This document shows, piece by piece, positions 45,699-56,882 of a stretch of 64,000 nucleotides of DNA. The stretch spans positions 228,247 through 292,246 of the forward strand of contig MCGO01000051.1 in assembly GCA_002104985.1 (NCBI GenBank), written 5' to 3'. The stretch comes from Rhizoclosmatium globosum. Its lineage: Eukaryota > Chytridiomycota > Chytridiomycetes > Chytridiales > Chytriomycetaceae. Below the pieces are notes generated by a model. It was not told the DNA's origin and did no database searches. It saw only the letters and a program-made list of their open reading frames with translations. Position numbers and translations under genes: made by a program. The stretch's first letter is position 1. Each line of letters starts with the position of its first letter.

Positions 45699-47885
45699 AG
45701 GTAAGTGGATGAACAACACTGATATCCACACAAACAGTTTTTCCATCATAAAAGTCATAGACTAGAAGATCAGCTGGCCAAAGATCTCCTGAACTTGAAG
45801 GCAGGCGAACTTCGCCATTCTCCCGACAAAGGATTCCAACTTGACGAACCAGAGCAGCCAAAGTATCTCTTAAGAAATTATGTCTACTCCAAGAGCCTGA
45901 GTGACCCCCACAGCAGAAAGCATGATCACCAAACAAATCCATCACATGTTCACAATGACGACAACGACGACGGCCTGTATAGAGCGGCATGAGAAGGCGA
46001 TAGCGGAGGATAGCACGGTATTCTACAGGAGACATAACCAAGTGCAGACCTTCCATTGGAAGAGCCAACAAGAACGACGATGCATGTTGCTGGGTAAATG
46101 ATTGAAGTAAAGCCTGATGACGAGGGAGAAACCGTCCTGTGGACTTGTCAAACCAACGCAAATCATTTCCAGATGTTGCCAAGAACTCCTTGTGAAGAAC
46201 TGAATTGAAGACTCCCGCCAAATGTTTTTGTGTTGGAGAGGTAGAGGATGAGACTTCATTACGGAGAACATCAACAGAGGGGTAAGACAAGCGGGATGAA
46301 AGAGAGACAAGTACTGAATCAAACATAGGACCAAAAGGAGACAGACCAGATGATGACAAGATGGCAGACTGAAGAGGGGCTGTAGACAGAACAGAGGCTA
46401 CATAGGCATAATGAACAAGGTGAGAAGCCTGAGAGATTCCAAGGCCCCCAGATGACAGAGGTAAACCAGTAAGCAAGAACTGGAAATCAGAAAGACTGCA
46501 CCCAACAATATTTGTCAGAGCCTTGCGAAGAACTGCATCAAAGTCTGAGACTCCCCTAGATACTACAGAAGGGTGCATTGTGCGCATTGCATACACCAGC
46601 TTAGGGATCCCTAAACAAGCACGAAGCAAAAGAAGCTGACATTGCGGATCATGCAGGGAAACTAGCGACTCAATTGCGGAGGAACATTTGGATACACGAT
46701 GGCAAAACTGAGCCTCATAAAACGAAGGGTTTCCAGACACTGCCCCACCAAGAAGCTTGACCCCACTTTCTGGCTGGACCTGGATGATACCTGGAGGGAA
46801 CAGGCTTCTTCGAGGGTCAAAAGTTGGCCAATATACTTCTCATTTAAACAGATTAGCATGCAGTCCAAGAGATGGTCCCTCACGAGTTATAACATCAAAG
46901 GCAGCAACCATTTGAAGAGTGTCTCCATGAAGAGTCCAGTCATCCATAATAGCACCCGTATGCATAACCTGGCACTGATTATACACAGACTTCTGAAGAA
47001 CAGCAAGCACAAGACAGAATAACAATGGGCCAAGGGGATCCCCCTGCTGAACTCCAGTGCAAGATCCAAATGATTTATCCCCAACAAAGAGCCAGCTCTT
47101 ACAGCCATATGTATATCCCACCCAGTTCAGCAGAACAGGACACATTTCACGTACTTGTGCAAACATAGCTTCCCGAGACACCAAATTGAAGGCATTTTGA
47201 AAGTCAACGAAAAGGAGACATTCAAGCAATTCAGCTCTCTCAGCAACAATACGGTTAAATGCGTGAAGAACAGCTTCCACTCCCCCAGAAATAGCAACCC
47301 CATATTGATGAACGCTTTGCAAATACTGAGACATAGGAAGCTTAACTCGTGCCATACCCAGCTTTGAGACAAGTCTACGCAAAATCATTCCCACTGCAAT
47401 AGGTCGTACATCATTGTCAGGCTTTTTAAGGGGTGTCAATCCAGCTGAGGCTATGTATGGAGCAATTGAGGGAGGGGCTAGTCCTCCAAAGAGCAAATCA
47501 CAGACTGTGGTAAGTGCATCAAGAAGGCGGGGGCCAATACCACCTGCCGCAGAATGGAGCATATCAATCAAGTGGGTTGCACGCAAACCATCACGTCCAG
47601 GAGCTGTTCCTTTAGCAAAAGTCATCAAAGCAGCTTTGACCTGGTCAACACTAAAATGTGAATGAGAGCCAATAAGATTAGGATGACAAAGGGGGACTTC
47701 ATTTGAGGATGCTTAGCCAGGAGCTTTTCCATAACCTCTGATGATGCTGAGTGAACACCTGATGACTGCAAGAGTTTAATAGCTGCTGAAAATTGACCAT
47801 CCCTCAGCTTCTGTTTACAGCGGCTTGCAAGTACTGATTCACTGGGTTGGTTTGTAATTTGTGTCTTTGGGTGTTGGCACACTCA
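45693..47885 (-). mobile_element. Non-LTR retrotransposon with reverse transcriptase and RLE-type endonuclease, 5'-truncated and dead
   Basis: On the minus strand the protein contains reverse-transcriptase blocks: APGRDGLRATHL, PIAVGMILRRLV, VDFQNAFNLV, GVQQGDPLGPLL and the catalytic MDDW. Downstream are a zinc knuckle (CRHCEHVMDLFGDHAFCC) and a restriction-like endonuclease signature (WPADLLVYDF...VCVDISVV), as in RLE-bearing non-LTR elements. There is a frameshift near 47690 (KHPQMK in one frame, PLCHPNLIG in the next), an in-frame TGA at 46842-46840, and the DNA transposon insertion. The copy stops near 47885 without its 5' part, as in typical 5'-truncated insertions, directly against the aspartic protease gene. 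Confidence 0.87.
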
Positions 47886-47979
47886 ACAAAAAGTTCAGAG
47901 ACAAGTGCGCAATGACCCAATTTGGCGGCATTGTCAGGTACGCCCGGCCTCCCCCTTTCCTTGGTGTCCTAAGCAATTC

Positions 47980-49545
47980 ATGCTGGACAGCCTACCGCTT
48001 TCTGCCGTTGAAGTACCTTCGCCCTTCATCAGCGGCATCTCAGCAGCTGCAACCAATTCCACCAATTCAACCGCAGTTCTCCAGACGCAGTTCCAGACAA
48101 TCCAGACCGAGTACTGGGCCAAGATGTCCGTTGGCACGCCTTCGAAGCAGTTCAACGTGCTCTTGGACACGGGCTCGTTCGACATGTGGTTGTTTGGAAC
48201 GGACTGCCTCGACCGCGACTGTCGCTCGGCCCAGCGACGATACAACGTGTCCGCTTCTCCGACGGGGCAGCGCTTGAACAAGAAGGCGCCCAAAGTGACC
48301 TATGCTGATGGAATGCAGTACGAAGGCGACAGGGTTTCAGATGACATCCAGATCGGGTCCCTCAAACTGAGTGCATTCGAGTTTACCCAAGTAACGAACT
48401 TCTCACAGCCATGGAATCCTGATGGGGCGGCTAATTGCGATGGCATTGTTGGGATGGGGCTGAGTGCAAAGGATGTTCCTGCTGCTCCGTCGTTTGCTGA
48501 AGCACTGATGGAGAAGAAAGTTATTGCGAATGGAGTGTTTAGTTACTTTATTCAAGTCAAGGAGCAGAATGGTGTAGCCACATTCGGAGGATACAACAGC
48601 TCGTACTTCCAAAACGCATCAATACCCCCATCTTGGATTCCATACATGCAAGACGATAACCTTATAACTGGTAAAATTGCGATACCCTTGACGACAACAA
48701 TGGTGGGAAGGAATGTCGTCGAATCTTTCACAACCCATTCATCCCAACTGGATGGAACACCTGAAGGAAACGCTGGCGCCGCCATCATTGACACGGGAAC
48801 ATCGCAAAGTTTTGTATCATACGAACTCGTTGACGAAATCGCTCGACAATTGAGCACAAATGCAAGCTTACAAGTCGCCAAAATCTATTACAGCAACAAC
48901 GATACATCTCAATACACATACAAAGTCGACTGTAGCGCCAAACATGAAAAGAGTGGGCCCACAGTGACGCTTGGTTTTGCAGGTGGCTTGACACTTACAA
49001 TCACTGCCCAAGAATACATTTCAAATCCTCAAGGGGTTCCTGGCGCTACCTTTTGTCAACTCCAACTGCGAGGCATGAAGAATGGGTATGCTCCAGGAAT
49101 TTATCTTCTTGGTAACACATTCTTGAAGCGATATGTCTCGATTTTCGATTATGATAACCAAAGAGTTGGGTTTGCGTTGGCGAGGGGGCGGAATCTGAGG
49201 TATGGGACTGTTGGGTTCAATGCATCGGCTATTACATATATCCCGTCAAAGAGTAATACTACAACTCATCCGGGGGATAAAGTTGCAATTATTGTTAGTG
49301 TATGCGGGGCTGTACTTTTGGTTGTTGTTGGTGCCGCGTTCTGGTGGTTCAGAAGGCGGAAATCATCCACTGTTGAACCAGCGGAAGTCGAGTTTTATGT
49401 GGAAACCAACAAAAAAGAGGAAGGAAATGTGGATACTATGGAACGTAGGTTGATTCATTCGGGGACTATTGGGAGTGAAGGCGACAGTTTCAAGGCGGAT
49501 GAGACACTGTCGCGACATGATTCGACATTATCAAGGCCTCTTTGA
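47980..49545 (+). CDS. Aspartic protease (A1 family), membrane-anchored, 5' part missing or unresolved
   Basis: The open frame runs from about 47905 to the stop at 49545; the first ATG in frame is 47980, giving 521 residues. Both catalytic motifs are present: VLLDTGSFDMWLFG and AIIDTGTSQSFV. The flap region (VTYADGMQYEGD), DGIVGMG, and the C-terminal LLGNTFLKRYVSIFDY of pepsin-like enzymes are clear. A membrane helix near the end (IIVSVCGAVLLVVVGAAFWW) and an acidic tail suggest surface anchoring. No signal peptide is encoded before the propeptide-like start, and the 5'-truncated retrotransposon lies ~90 bp upstream. A signal-peptide exon was probably lost or displaced. It is paralogous to the protease at 54990. 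Confidence 0.82.
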   Translation: MLDSLPLSAVEVPSPFISGISAAATNSTNSTAVLQTQFQTIQTEYWAKMSVGTPSKQFNVLLDTGSFDMWLFGTDCLDRDCRSAQRRYNVSASPTGQRLNKKAPKVTYADGMQYEGDRVSDDIQIGSLKLSAFEFTQVTNFSQPWNPDGAANCDGIVGMGLSAKDVPAAPSFAEALMEKKVIANGVFSYFIQVKEQNGVATFGGYNSSYFQNASIPPSWIPYMQDDNLITGKIAIPLTTTMVGRNVVESFTTHSSQLDGTPEGNAGAAIIDTGTSQSFVSYELVDEIARQLSTNASLQVAKIYYSNNDTSQYTYKVDCSAKHEKSGPTVTLGFAGGLTLTITAQEYISNPQGVPGATFCQLQLRGMKNGYAPGIYLLGNTFLKRYVSIFDYDNQRVGFALARGRNLRYGTVGFNASAITYIPSKSNTTTHPGDKVAIIVSVCGAVLLVVVGAAFWWFRRRKSSTVEPAEVEFYVETNKKEEGNVDTMERRLIHSGTIGSEGDSFKADETLSRHDSTLSRPL

Positions 49546-49684
49546 TTCCGTTTTCTTTTTGTTTGTATATTTCACGTTAGGAGCTTTGTGTGTAATAGAG
49601 TAAATATGGATTTGGGGATATTTTAAGTGTAGCGCTTCCTCATACTGATTTTGCGATCTCCACATTTAGTCTTGAAACTATAGT

Positions 49685-50316
49685 ATGGACATTCACATTG
49701 CGACTAAAGGTATCTTTTTCGTTGACCGGTTTACGAGCGTACGCGAGGGCTACTGGACACTCTAACTCGGCATAGCTTGTAACCCTTGAGCATCTTTCAC
49801 AATCGTCGTCCTCATATCACTAACTCCCCCCGTCTTTTCAACTGTACCAATAACTTCCCGTCAAAAACCATAGCTGGATCCATCTGCTTTGCTCTCTGGG
49901 GCCTCATCCACGTTATTATCCCAATATCAGTCTTCCACAATTTCAAAACAAAGGGCCTCCTCGGCGTCCTCCAGTACTTTTCAGGCGGCCCAAAGAACCC
50001 AACACCCTCCGTCTCCGCCCCGGAACGAGCCCCTCAAAAGGAATTCACATCCGCCCTGCTCAAGACTTTCATTTGTAACGTTGGGGGTGCTGGGATCGTG
50101 AGTCTTGCGCTTGCGTATAAGCTCTGGACGGAGGCTGATTTGTTTGTGTTTGTTGTCGGATTGGTTGTTACGGGGATTGCGGAATGGGCGTTTATGTACT
50201 TTGTGTTTCATAGGGGTGTGACTGATATGAAGGGGGAAATTGCCTTGAACCTTGTTTTGTGGGTTGCTGGGGCTGTACTTACTCCTATTGGGTTGTATTT
50301 GCAGTATGCTGCTTGA
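49685..50316 (+). CDS. Small multi-pass membrane protein (about four helices)
   Basis: Two exons, 49685-49709 and 49874-50316, joined across a 164-nt intron (phase 1), give 155 residues starting MDIHIATKAGSICFALWGLI. Without the short first exon there is no ATG ahead of the first helix. Helices: GSICFALWGLIHVIIPISVF, a middle FICNVGGAGIVSLALAY, LFVFVVGLVVTGIAEWAFMY, and LNLVLWVAGAVLTPIGLYL. Loops are short, with one charged Pro-rich loop. I recognise no family. It lies downstream of the first aspartic protease on the same strand. Confidence 0.6.
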
Positions 50317-51066
50317 AATGATCGGGGAAGAGATTGGATTAATAAGGTTACCATTAAACAAGTTATTGCGCGACTCACGATGATTTATTGAGATGTTATC
50401 AAGTGATTGAAAGCTTGAATACCTGAATAATCAGGGCCTCTAAAAGAAAATGGCGGATGTAAAGGGTTTAAGTTTTCCCTTCATTGGTTTCCACAACTTC
50501 AGGCTTTTACAGGAAGCGACAAAATAAAACAGTCTCTTTTGCGATGGTGTAACTATTAACAATTTCAATTCTGATCATGATTTGATTATGAGAAATTGAT
50601 TTTCATCCTCAGGATTTGGTCTTTCTCTTCATTCAAGCACAGATCAATATATAACTAAATCTCCTTCAGTTGATCGGTCCATAATTGAGACGTTGACGAT
50701 TGTCTGGAATCAATTGATACCGAAGTAGAAGGGATTACTGTTGGGGATGTGGGAGTTAAAAAAACCAAGTGTTTAGAGTCTATATTCGACCTTAAAGAAA
50801 GAATAGATTATGGGCTGTCTTTCATTAATAATGAGTGGAACAGGAAGGTTTAGCTTGGAATATGAACTTCTTCTCCCGCACCTTCGTAGCAATAGGCACA
50901 CTGTTTTATGCGCTAAATAAAAAAGTGCAAATATATAATTTTGCTTTATTTGAGACTGGTTGGTTGGTTGGTTCTAGCTGTTGGAAGGGAAAACAAATTC
51001 ATTCCAATAGTTTGCGGCAGCTTCTCAAAACATGGACAGTTTAAATAAAGATTAAAATCGACTACG
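50317..51066. other. Intergenic, no gene recognised
   Basis: About 750 bp of AT-rich sequence between the membrane protein and the Crinkler-HNH remnant. Frames of up to 69 codons on the plus strand near 50835-51044 show no family signal. Confidence 0.45.
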
Positions 51067-52689
51067 TCAGAAGTTTTCTTCATCCAAAAGATTAACCAAT
51101 GTGTTGGCAGTGATACGTTTTGAAAGAGTCTTTCCAACTTCTGATTCACCAAAAAACCCTTGAACTCTCATTCTTGCCATGCTTACACTTTCGTCAACAA
51201 AATCTTCGTCATCACTCAAATCCATGTCAATCACTTCCGTTGAGTCTCTCATGTGCTGAAATATACTGTTGCGCAAGTGAAACTTGACAAGTTTTGGTTG
51301 AGGACAAGTTTCGAGTGACCACCAAGTGGAATTATCAGCGCGTACGCGTAAGTTTTCGTCAAGCTGCTGGCCGTCAAAACATTCGAGATCAACAGAGATT
51401 GCGACAAAATAATAGTGACCATCACGGAAGTGGAACGAGAAGAGGCCATTGTCGAATGCAGTTGCCAGATCACTTCGAAGCAAAATACCATTTCTTACAC
51501 TATTGATACCGTTGCTCAAACTGTAGATAATATGTTGGATACTCAGAGGAAGTAGGTCTTTTTGTAAAACAAAGAGTGATCCAAAATATGGGTTGCTTGA
51601 GTAGATACACAGGCCTTTGTGATTACACAATGATTATCACGAGCTATAATTTGTTTTCCAAATTGGATACGTCGATTATTCTCCTCAATAGCTGCTTCAA
51701 CAAGCACAGAATCATCAACATCATCCAATATTGCAGAAATACGAGTTCTTTTCTTTGATGCAGAAGAAGGGCTACCGGTTGGACTGGATGAACCAGATGC
51801 TGACTTAGCCTTCTTTCCTCTTGGAATGATAGGAAATGGGCGGTAAATCACATCCAAAGATGGCACTCCTTCTTTTGCAATCAAATAATAGCGCCCCGGA
51901 GCCAACATGTCCGAATCAGTGAGGTGTAATTCTGTGAGCGTTGTATTTGTTTCGTCCGCACTTTTCAGAGAATAATGATTGGGATTGAAGTCACCACATA
52001 TGCTGGAGAGGAATAATTGCACTCTACTCCAAGCTTTCCCCGTTAATCGGTATGGAATAGCAAGAAGAATATTCTCGCTCTCGATAGCATTCCAAATTGA
52101 GATTGCAAATAAATGTGAGGGTGCGGAAGGTTCATTCAGAGGAAAAGAACTAATTGGTGCTTTTAATAATGCATTAGTGATGCTAGAGGGATGTGAAACT
52201 TGGTAAATTTTACCTGTTGGAATCACAACCAACAGATGATATAGCTCTTCTGGGAGTGTTTCAGTGTAAGTCGAAATCTTCTTCCAAGAGGTCATAACCT
52301 ATGATTTCATTCTATTCAGCGACGGTATAAACATTATGAAACATACCTTAAAGATTAATCCATTTACTCTCTTAGAGTCTCCAGGAGCTGCGCTGAAGGA
52401 GCCAATGTCAACAGCGTCAGTTTCGACAACATCAGGTTCTTCAGGAGCATTTTGGTAGTAGGCTATATTCATTGCCTCCTTGCATTGTTTCAGTTCTCCC
52501 TTAGTCACTCCTCCAACACCTTTGCAGATCCTGACGAGGGTGAGGTCTGCTGCATCGAAATTTGCCAAATGTGATATCCTCTTCGCATATATAGCATCTT
52601 TGAGATCACCTACATTGAGTGACTCGTCAATGTCAAGGGAAACCAGTGAGATTGGTGTCGTTGGAGAGCACGCAAAAGATTTTCACCAT
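51067..52689 (-). pseudogene. Crinkler-type effector with C-terminal HNH nuclease domain, broken by two frameshifts
   Basis: Minus strand, ATG at 52689, intron at about 52346-52299, stop at 51067. The N-terminal ~100 residues match the ubiquitin-like Crinkler header (MVKIFCVLS start; later VGDLKDAIYAK and ADLTLVRI). The second exon carries HLLVVIP, the Crinkler junction motif (HVLVVVP-like). The C-terminal half has an HNH_2-type nuclease signature: RDNHCVITKACVSTQATHI, then NGINSVRNGILL and FDNGLF, then a tail with acidic stretches. The frame breaks once near codon 16 (about 52640) and again after THILDHSLF near 51560. Neither break can be explained by an intron. It is either a pseudogene or an assembly artefact. 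Crinkler-type proteins are secreted or inter-organismal effectors in oomycetes and some fungi. Activity here is unknown. Confidence 0.68.
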
Positions 52690-53026
52690 TGTTTCAGTAA
52701 CCAGTTACCAATTACCCAAAGAAATATACGGCAAAATTCAAAACAATCCAAATCTCATGCCTTTTACTCTTTCTTTGAACCTGGTTATGCATTTTCCACT
52801 TGCCTTTTTCGAGCTTGTCCGCATCAATTAAAGGAGAGCATCACCGAGTTAATGCAGAATATTGAACAAGTGGTGAAGTGATTGGACAGAAGAAGTAAAC
52901 TGGGTATTCTCAACGTCAATTCTTCACAGCCCAATTGAACCAAGTCTTTCTTCGTTGATTGGTACGTGTATATGCAGTTGAAACGTAAAGGTTGTTAAAA
53001 GCAGTCAAACTATGTACACACAAAAT
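52690..53026. other. Intergenic between Crinkler-HNH remnant and F-box/SPRY gene
   Basis: About 340 bp. It holds the upstream region of the Crinkler-type gene and the 3' end of the F-box/SPRY gene. No other feature is seen. Confidence 0.4.
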
Positions 53027-54849
53027 CTACAACCCCTCCTCCTCAAACTCCACATCAACAACCCACTCCTGACACGCAGAAACAGTAGGATGCAGCCTCC
53101 ACTCAAACCACCCTGCCGGCACAACCCCCGTCACCTCCACACCCTCAACAGTCCGCGTAGGCCCCACCCTCTCTCCATTCCTTGTGAAATACAAATCCCC
53201 GTTTAGTAGCATCCCACACCCAATCACGTCACCAACAGTATACGGATCACCCCACGCAAACCCGCCCTGCCCCGTCCCGTCAAACAACTTCCCATCATCA
53301 GAGTGGTACGCGAAGCTTCCAAAGTCCCAGCCGACGTGGTAGTATGCGGAGTATGGGCGGAGCGCGACGCCGATGGCGAGGAATGTGGAGTCTGTTGGAG
53401 TGTTGGAGAGGATTTTCACGCGGAAGGAGGTTCCTGGGCGGAGAGGGGTTGGGCTTTGGATGCTGTGGAATGTTGGACATGCGGGGAAGTGGACGCGTTC
53501 AGATGTTGGTGTGAGTGTTTGGATTGTTGGGGTTAGTTGGGTTGTGTTGCGGGTTGGGCCTCGAGAGTTAATGGCCATTTGGTGGGGTGTTGTTGAGTCA
53601 GAGGGCGAGGGCCGGAGATAACGCAGCACTGTGTGATTCTTTATAGTTTGTTGGGGATGGACTCGAGATTGCATGGCAAGGTCGTTTTTCAGTATGTTGG
53701 AAACATGAGATTTCATTTGGAATTTGAATGAAGAGAGACCAAAGTTGACTTTGGCGATAACAGGTATCTTGGACGTGACGAATCCGATTGCTGGAAAGAG
53801 TGACTTTTCGTACGAGAGCAAATCAGAGCTGAAGCGATTGATAACGTCTCCAATAAATTGTCCATTCCGAGTAAAGAATATGGTGCACGCGTGTGGTGTC
53901 TTATCTGTGTAGAGCAGTTCTGAAGGTGGTGGAGCAGTGTTGTTCGACAGTGGCGCATAGTATGGAATTATTCCAACGCCCACAGTATCCCCAAATGAGT
54001 AACTAGGCCCGTAGAGGACACCTTCACCGTTATGTGGTCCCAGCATTGCCTGACCTTGTTTAGAGTCAGCCATTTGAGACTCATCTACGACCAAACTCAC
54101 CATACAAGCTTTCGTAACTGACAGCGAATGAATCGTGTGCAGGAAGATGGGTGGGTTTTTCCAGATATGGTTTCGAAACTAGACCGACCATGACAGCCAA
54201 AAAGTCGGAAGGAGAGGGTACAGTAGTGCCATCACGTTCAAATGTGACTTCAAAATATGCCGATTCTTGTTTGTAGCAGTATTTTGATATGATGGGAAGT
54301 GGAACTCTGCTCGTGGCAGTCCGAGACACAACGTATCTGGAAGAGAACATTAATTGGAAGGCTGTAAGACATACTTTAAGTAACAAACCTTGATCCGACC
54401 TGTGCATCCTCCCTCATGACTCCCTCAATAAACTGAGTTTGAGGACCATTATCGTTTGGAAGAGCCCACGACGGGACACGCACGCCCGGCATCTGCCACG
54501 ACCTTTGCTCATCAAAGACCCGTTCGAAGTACGATACACCCAAGTTTGACGTGTCGTAGCGAAGGAGGCATCCAAGGCCAGTTGGATCGATGACATTCAA
54601 AGGACACTTTTGCACTTGATTTGATCCAGGAATACTTTGATTTAATTCTACTTTAATTCCAGCTTTGATCAGACTGAGACAGAACGAGGCTGCCCGTGGA
54701 ATCAACAGGGCCACGCGCACTTGTTTGCAGGTCAATGCGAATGTTGCGAGATCCGATGCACCGAGAAAGGTCAGGCCAATGTGCTGAAGGAGCTCAAGTG
54801 GGAGGCGGGTGAGGTCGAGTTGTGGGTGTGTCGATGATTGTTCTATCAT
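53027..54849 (-). CDS. F-box protein with two SPRY domains
   Basis: Three minus-strand exons, 54849-54389, 54336-54101 and 54054-53027, sum to 574 residues. The start (MIEQSSTHPQLDLTRLP) leads into an F-box (LPLELLQHIGLTFLGASDLATFALTCKQVR). Two SPRY modules follow. The first has AYFEVTFERDG, GDTVGVGIIPYY, IFFTRNGQFIGD and LFPAIGFVTSK. The second has YYHVGWDFGSFAYHSDDGK, VGDVIGCGMLLNGDLYFTRNGE and a degenerate end. F-box proteins recruit substrates to SCF ubiquitin ligases and SPRY domains bind protein ligands, so it is probably a substrate receptor; the substrate is unknown. The gene diverges from the second aspartic protease, with 140 bp between the starts. Confidence 0.82.
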
Positions 54850-54989
54850 ACTTAGAAAACAAATAAATAACCTGAAATAATATTGAATTCTTTTTAAATT
54901 ACCAATTTCTCCTCTTTGATTTCGCCGATTGGATGGAAATGCTAATACAGAAGAATTCCACAAATAGAACAAGAAGAAGAAGTTAGAGG

Positions 54990-56813
54990 ATGTTTGGCTG
55001 GGCAGCGATCCCCGCCACTCTCTTTCTGTGCACCGCAACTGCATCCAGCAACAGCATTCACTTAAGAGATCAGCTCGAACACTCTGATTCGTCTTTATTG
55101 TGAGTCACTCGCTTCTCTCACACTCGCACTGGAAACACAATCGAACTTACCTAAACCAGCGCCTCATCAAATGATCATATATCAATCGCAATTACTGTTA
55201 ATCGGCCGTCGTTTGTTGGTCCGAAATGTATGTTCCCTCTCTCAGAAGATTGATGTTGCAGCGGATACTGAAGACTGGATTCTCAAGTGTTAAAGGCTGT
55301 TTCAAGGGCATCCACTCCTTCGATTCTACCAATCACTGAAACCTTGAATGGAGTCACTGAGGTGGGTCTTTTGTTAGACTCGGCGTTGTGTGGTGTTTGC
55401 TGATTACCATGCAACGCTGCTACACACCACAGTATTCCGGCGTAATTCAAGTTGGAACTCCACCAGTTTCATATAGTGTTCTGTTTGATACTGGATCGTT
55501 TAGTACGTGGCTGTTTGGATCTGAATGTAAAAATCAGGTTGGTTGGTTGGTTGGTTGACGTTGGTGGGGGAATCTGAAACTGTTGGTAACGCATCTATCT
55601 GTAAACAGTATTGTCGCGCGAACTTGCGGTATAACCTTACAAAGAGTTCTACGGGAAAGTCGATTGGACGACAGATTTGGCAGAGTTGTGAGTCTACCGA
55701 ATCCCAATTCATTTGACTCGACAGCTCTGACATTTCAGATCAACAAGACGCGGACGGTACAGAATTCAATGGAACCTTGGTTCAAGATGTTGTGTCAGTT
55801 GGGAACTACTCCGTCTCGGATTTCGTGTTTGCGCAGGTTCAGTGTTGGTTTGAACGAGAGAATAACACGCTGATAAATGGTATCAGGTCATGTCGTTTGA
55901 TTCTCCGAGTGAAGCTAGATATGATGGAATAGTGGGAATGGGGTTCCATCCAACAGATGATTCCCCAACACTTCCTGAGGTTTTGGTGGCAAATGGTGTG
56001 CTAACGAAACCGTGGTTTAGTTGGTATATCGGGGTCGATGAAGTCAATGGATTTATTGGGTTTGGAGGATTTGATGCAGGACTTCTCGCTAATCCGTCGA
56101 AAGAGCTTGTTTGGTGTGTATTGGATGTTTGGCGTTGATCGAAAATGGTTGGCTGATCATATGTTAGGATATCCATGATTACGGACAACGATTTGATCCG
56201 TGCTGGGAAAATCGCTCTTCCAATGGTATCTGTCAGTGTCGGCGGTGTAGTGGTGGAAAAGTTCAGCAGTCACGCATCGCCGTTGACAACTGAAACTCAG
56301 GGAAGTACGGGTGCGGCTAGTTGGGATACGGGAACCAGCGCGGCTGTTGTTTCGGATGTGCTTGTACGCGCTATTGGAAACCAGATTGCGGGGGCTAAGC
56401 AAGTTGGGTTCACTTCCAGTGACGACTTTACCTTCCGCGTGCCTTGTAATATGAGGCGGGAGGCGGGAGGACCTGTTTTGGCACTTTCGTTCGATGGAGG
56501 TGTTACGTTGAGCATAACGGCGTTGGAATATATTCTGAGTCCAGATTCGTATGATACGTGTTATTTGGGGTTAATTGGAAGGGTTGGGGGTTACCGGAAC
56601 GGAACGTACTTGGTTGGGAATACCTTTCTGAAGCGGTATATGAATGTGTTTGATTATTCGCAAAAGAGGATTGGGTTTGGATTGGCGAATGGAAGGTCGA
56701 GTTCGATTGCTGATGTTGATGTTGGGCAGGGAGGTGCTGCTGTCAAGAGTGAAGGGTATACAGTAAGCGCATTATTGAGTTTGAGTGTATTCTTTAGCGT
56801 AATAATGACGTGA
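54990..56813 (+). CDS. Secreted aspartic protease (A1 family)
   Basis: Eight exons, 54990-55099, 55160-55214, 55296-55361, 55433-55537, 55609-55687, 55739-55836, 55887-56113 and 56168-56813, sum to 461 residues. The N-terminus (MFGWAAIPATLFLCTATAS) is a signal peptide. A propeptide-like region follows, then the first catalytic motif LFDTGSFSTWLFG, the flap region (DADGTEFNG), DGIVGMGF, the second catalytic motif SWDTGTSAAVV, and LVGNTFLKRYMNVFDY. The last residues (VSALLSLSVFFSVIMT) are hydrophobic, suggesting a GPI-anchor signal. It is related to the protease at 47980, but that gene has no introns in the corresponding region. Exon 3 boundaries are the least certain. Confidence 0.83.
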
Positions 56814-56882
56814 TGATTCCCAATTTTGGAGTACATGTTTTTCCTCTTGCTTGGGCACACACTTCGAAAGACCCGAAAAAGA

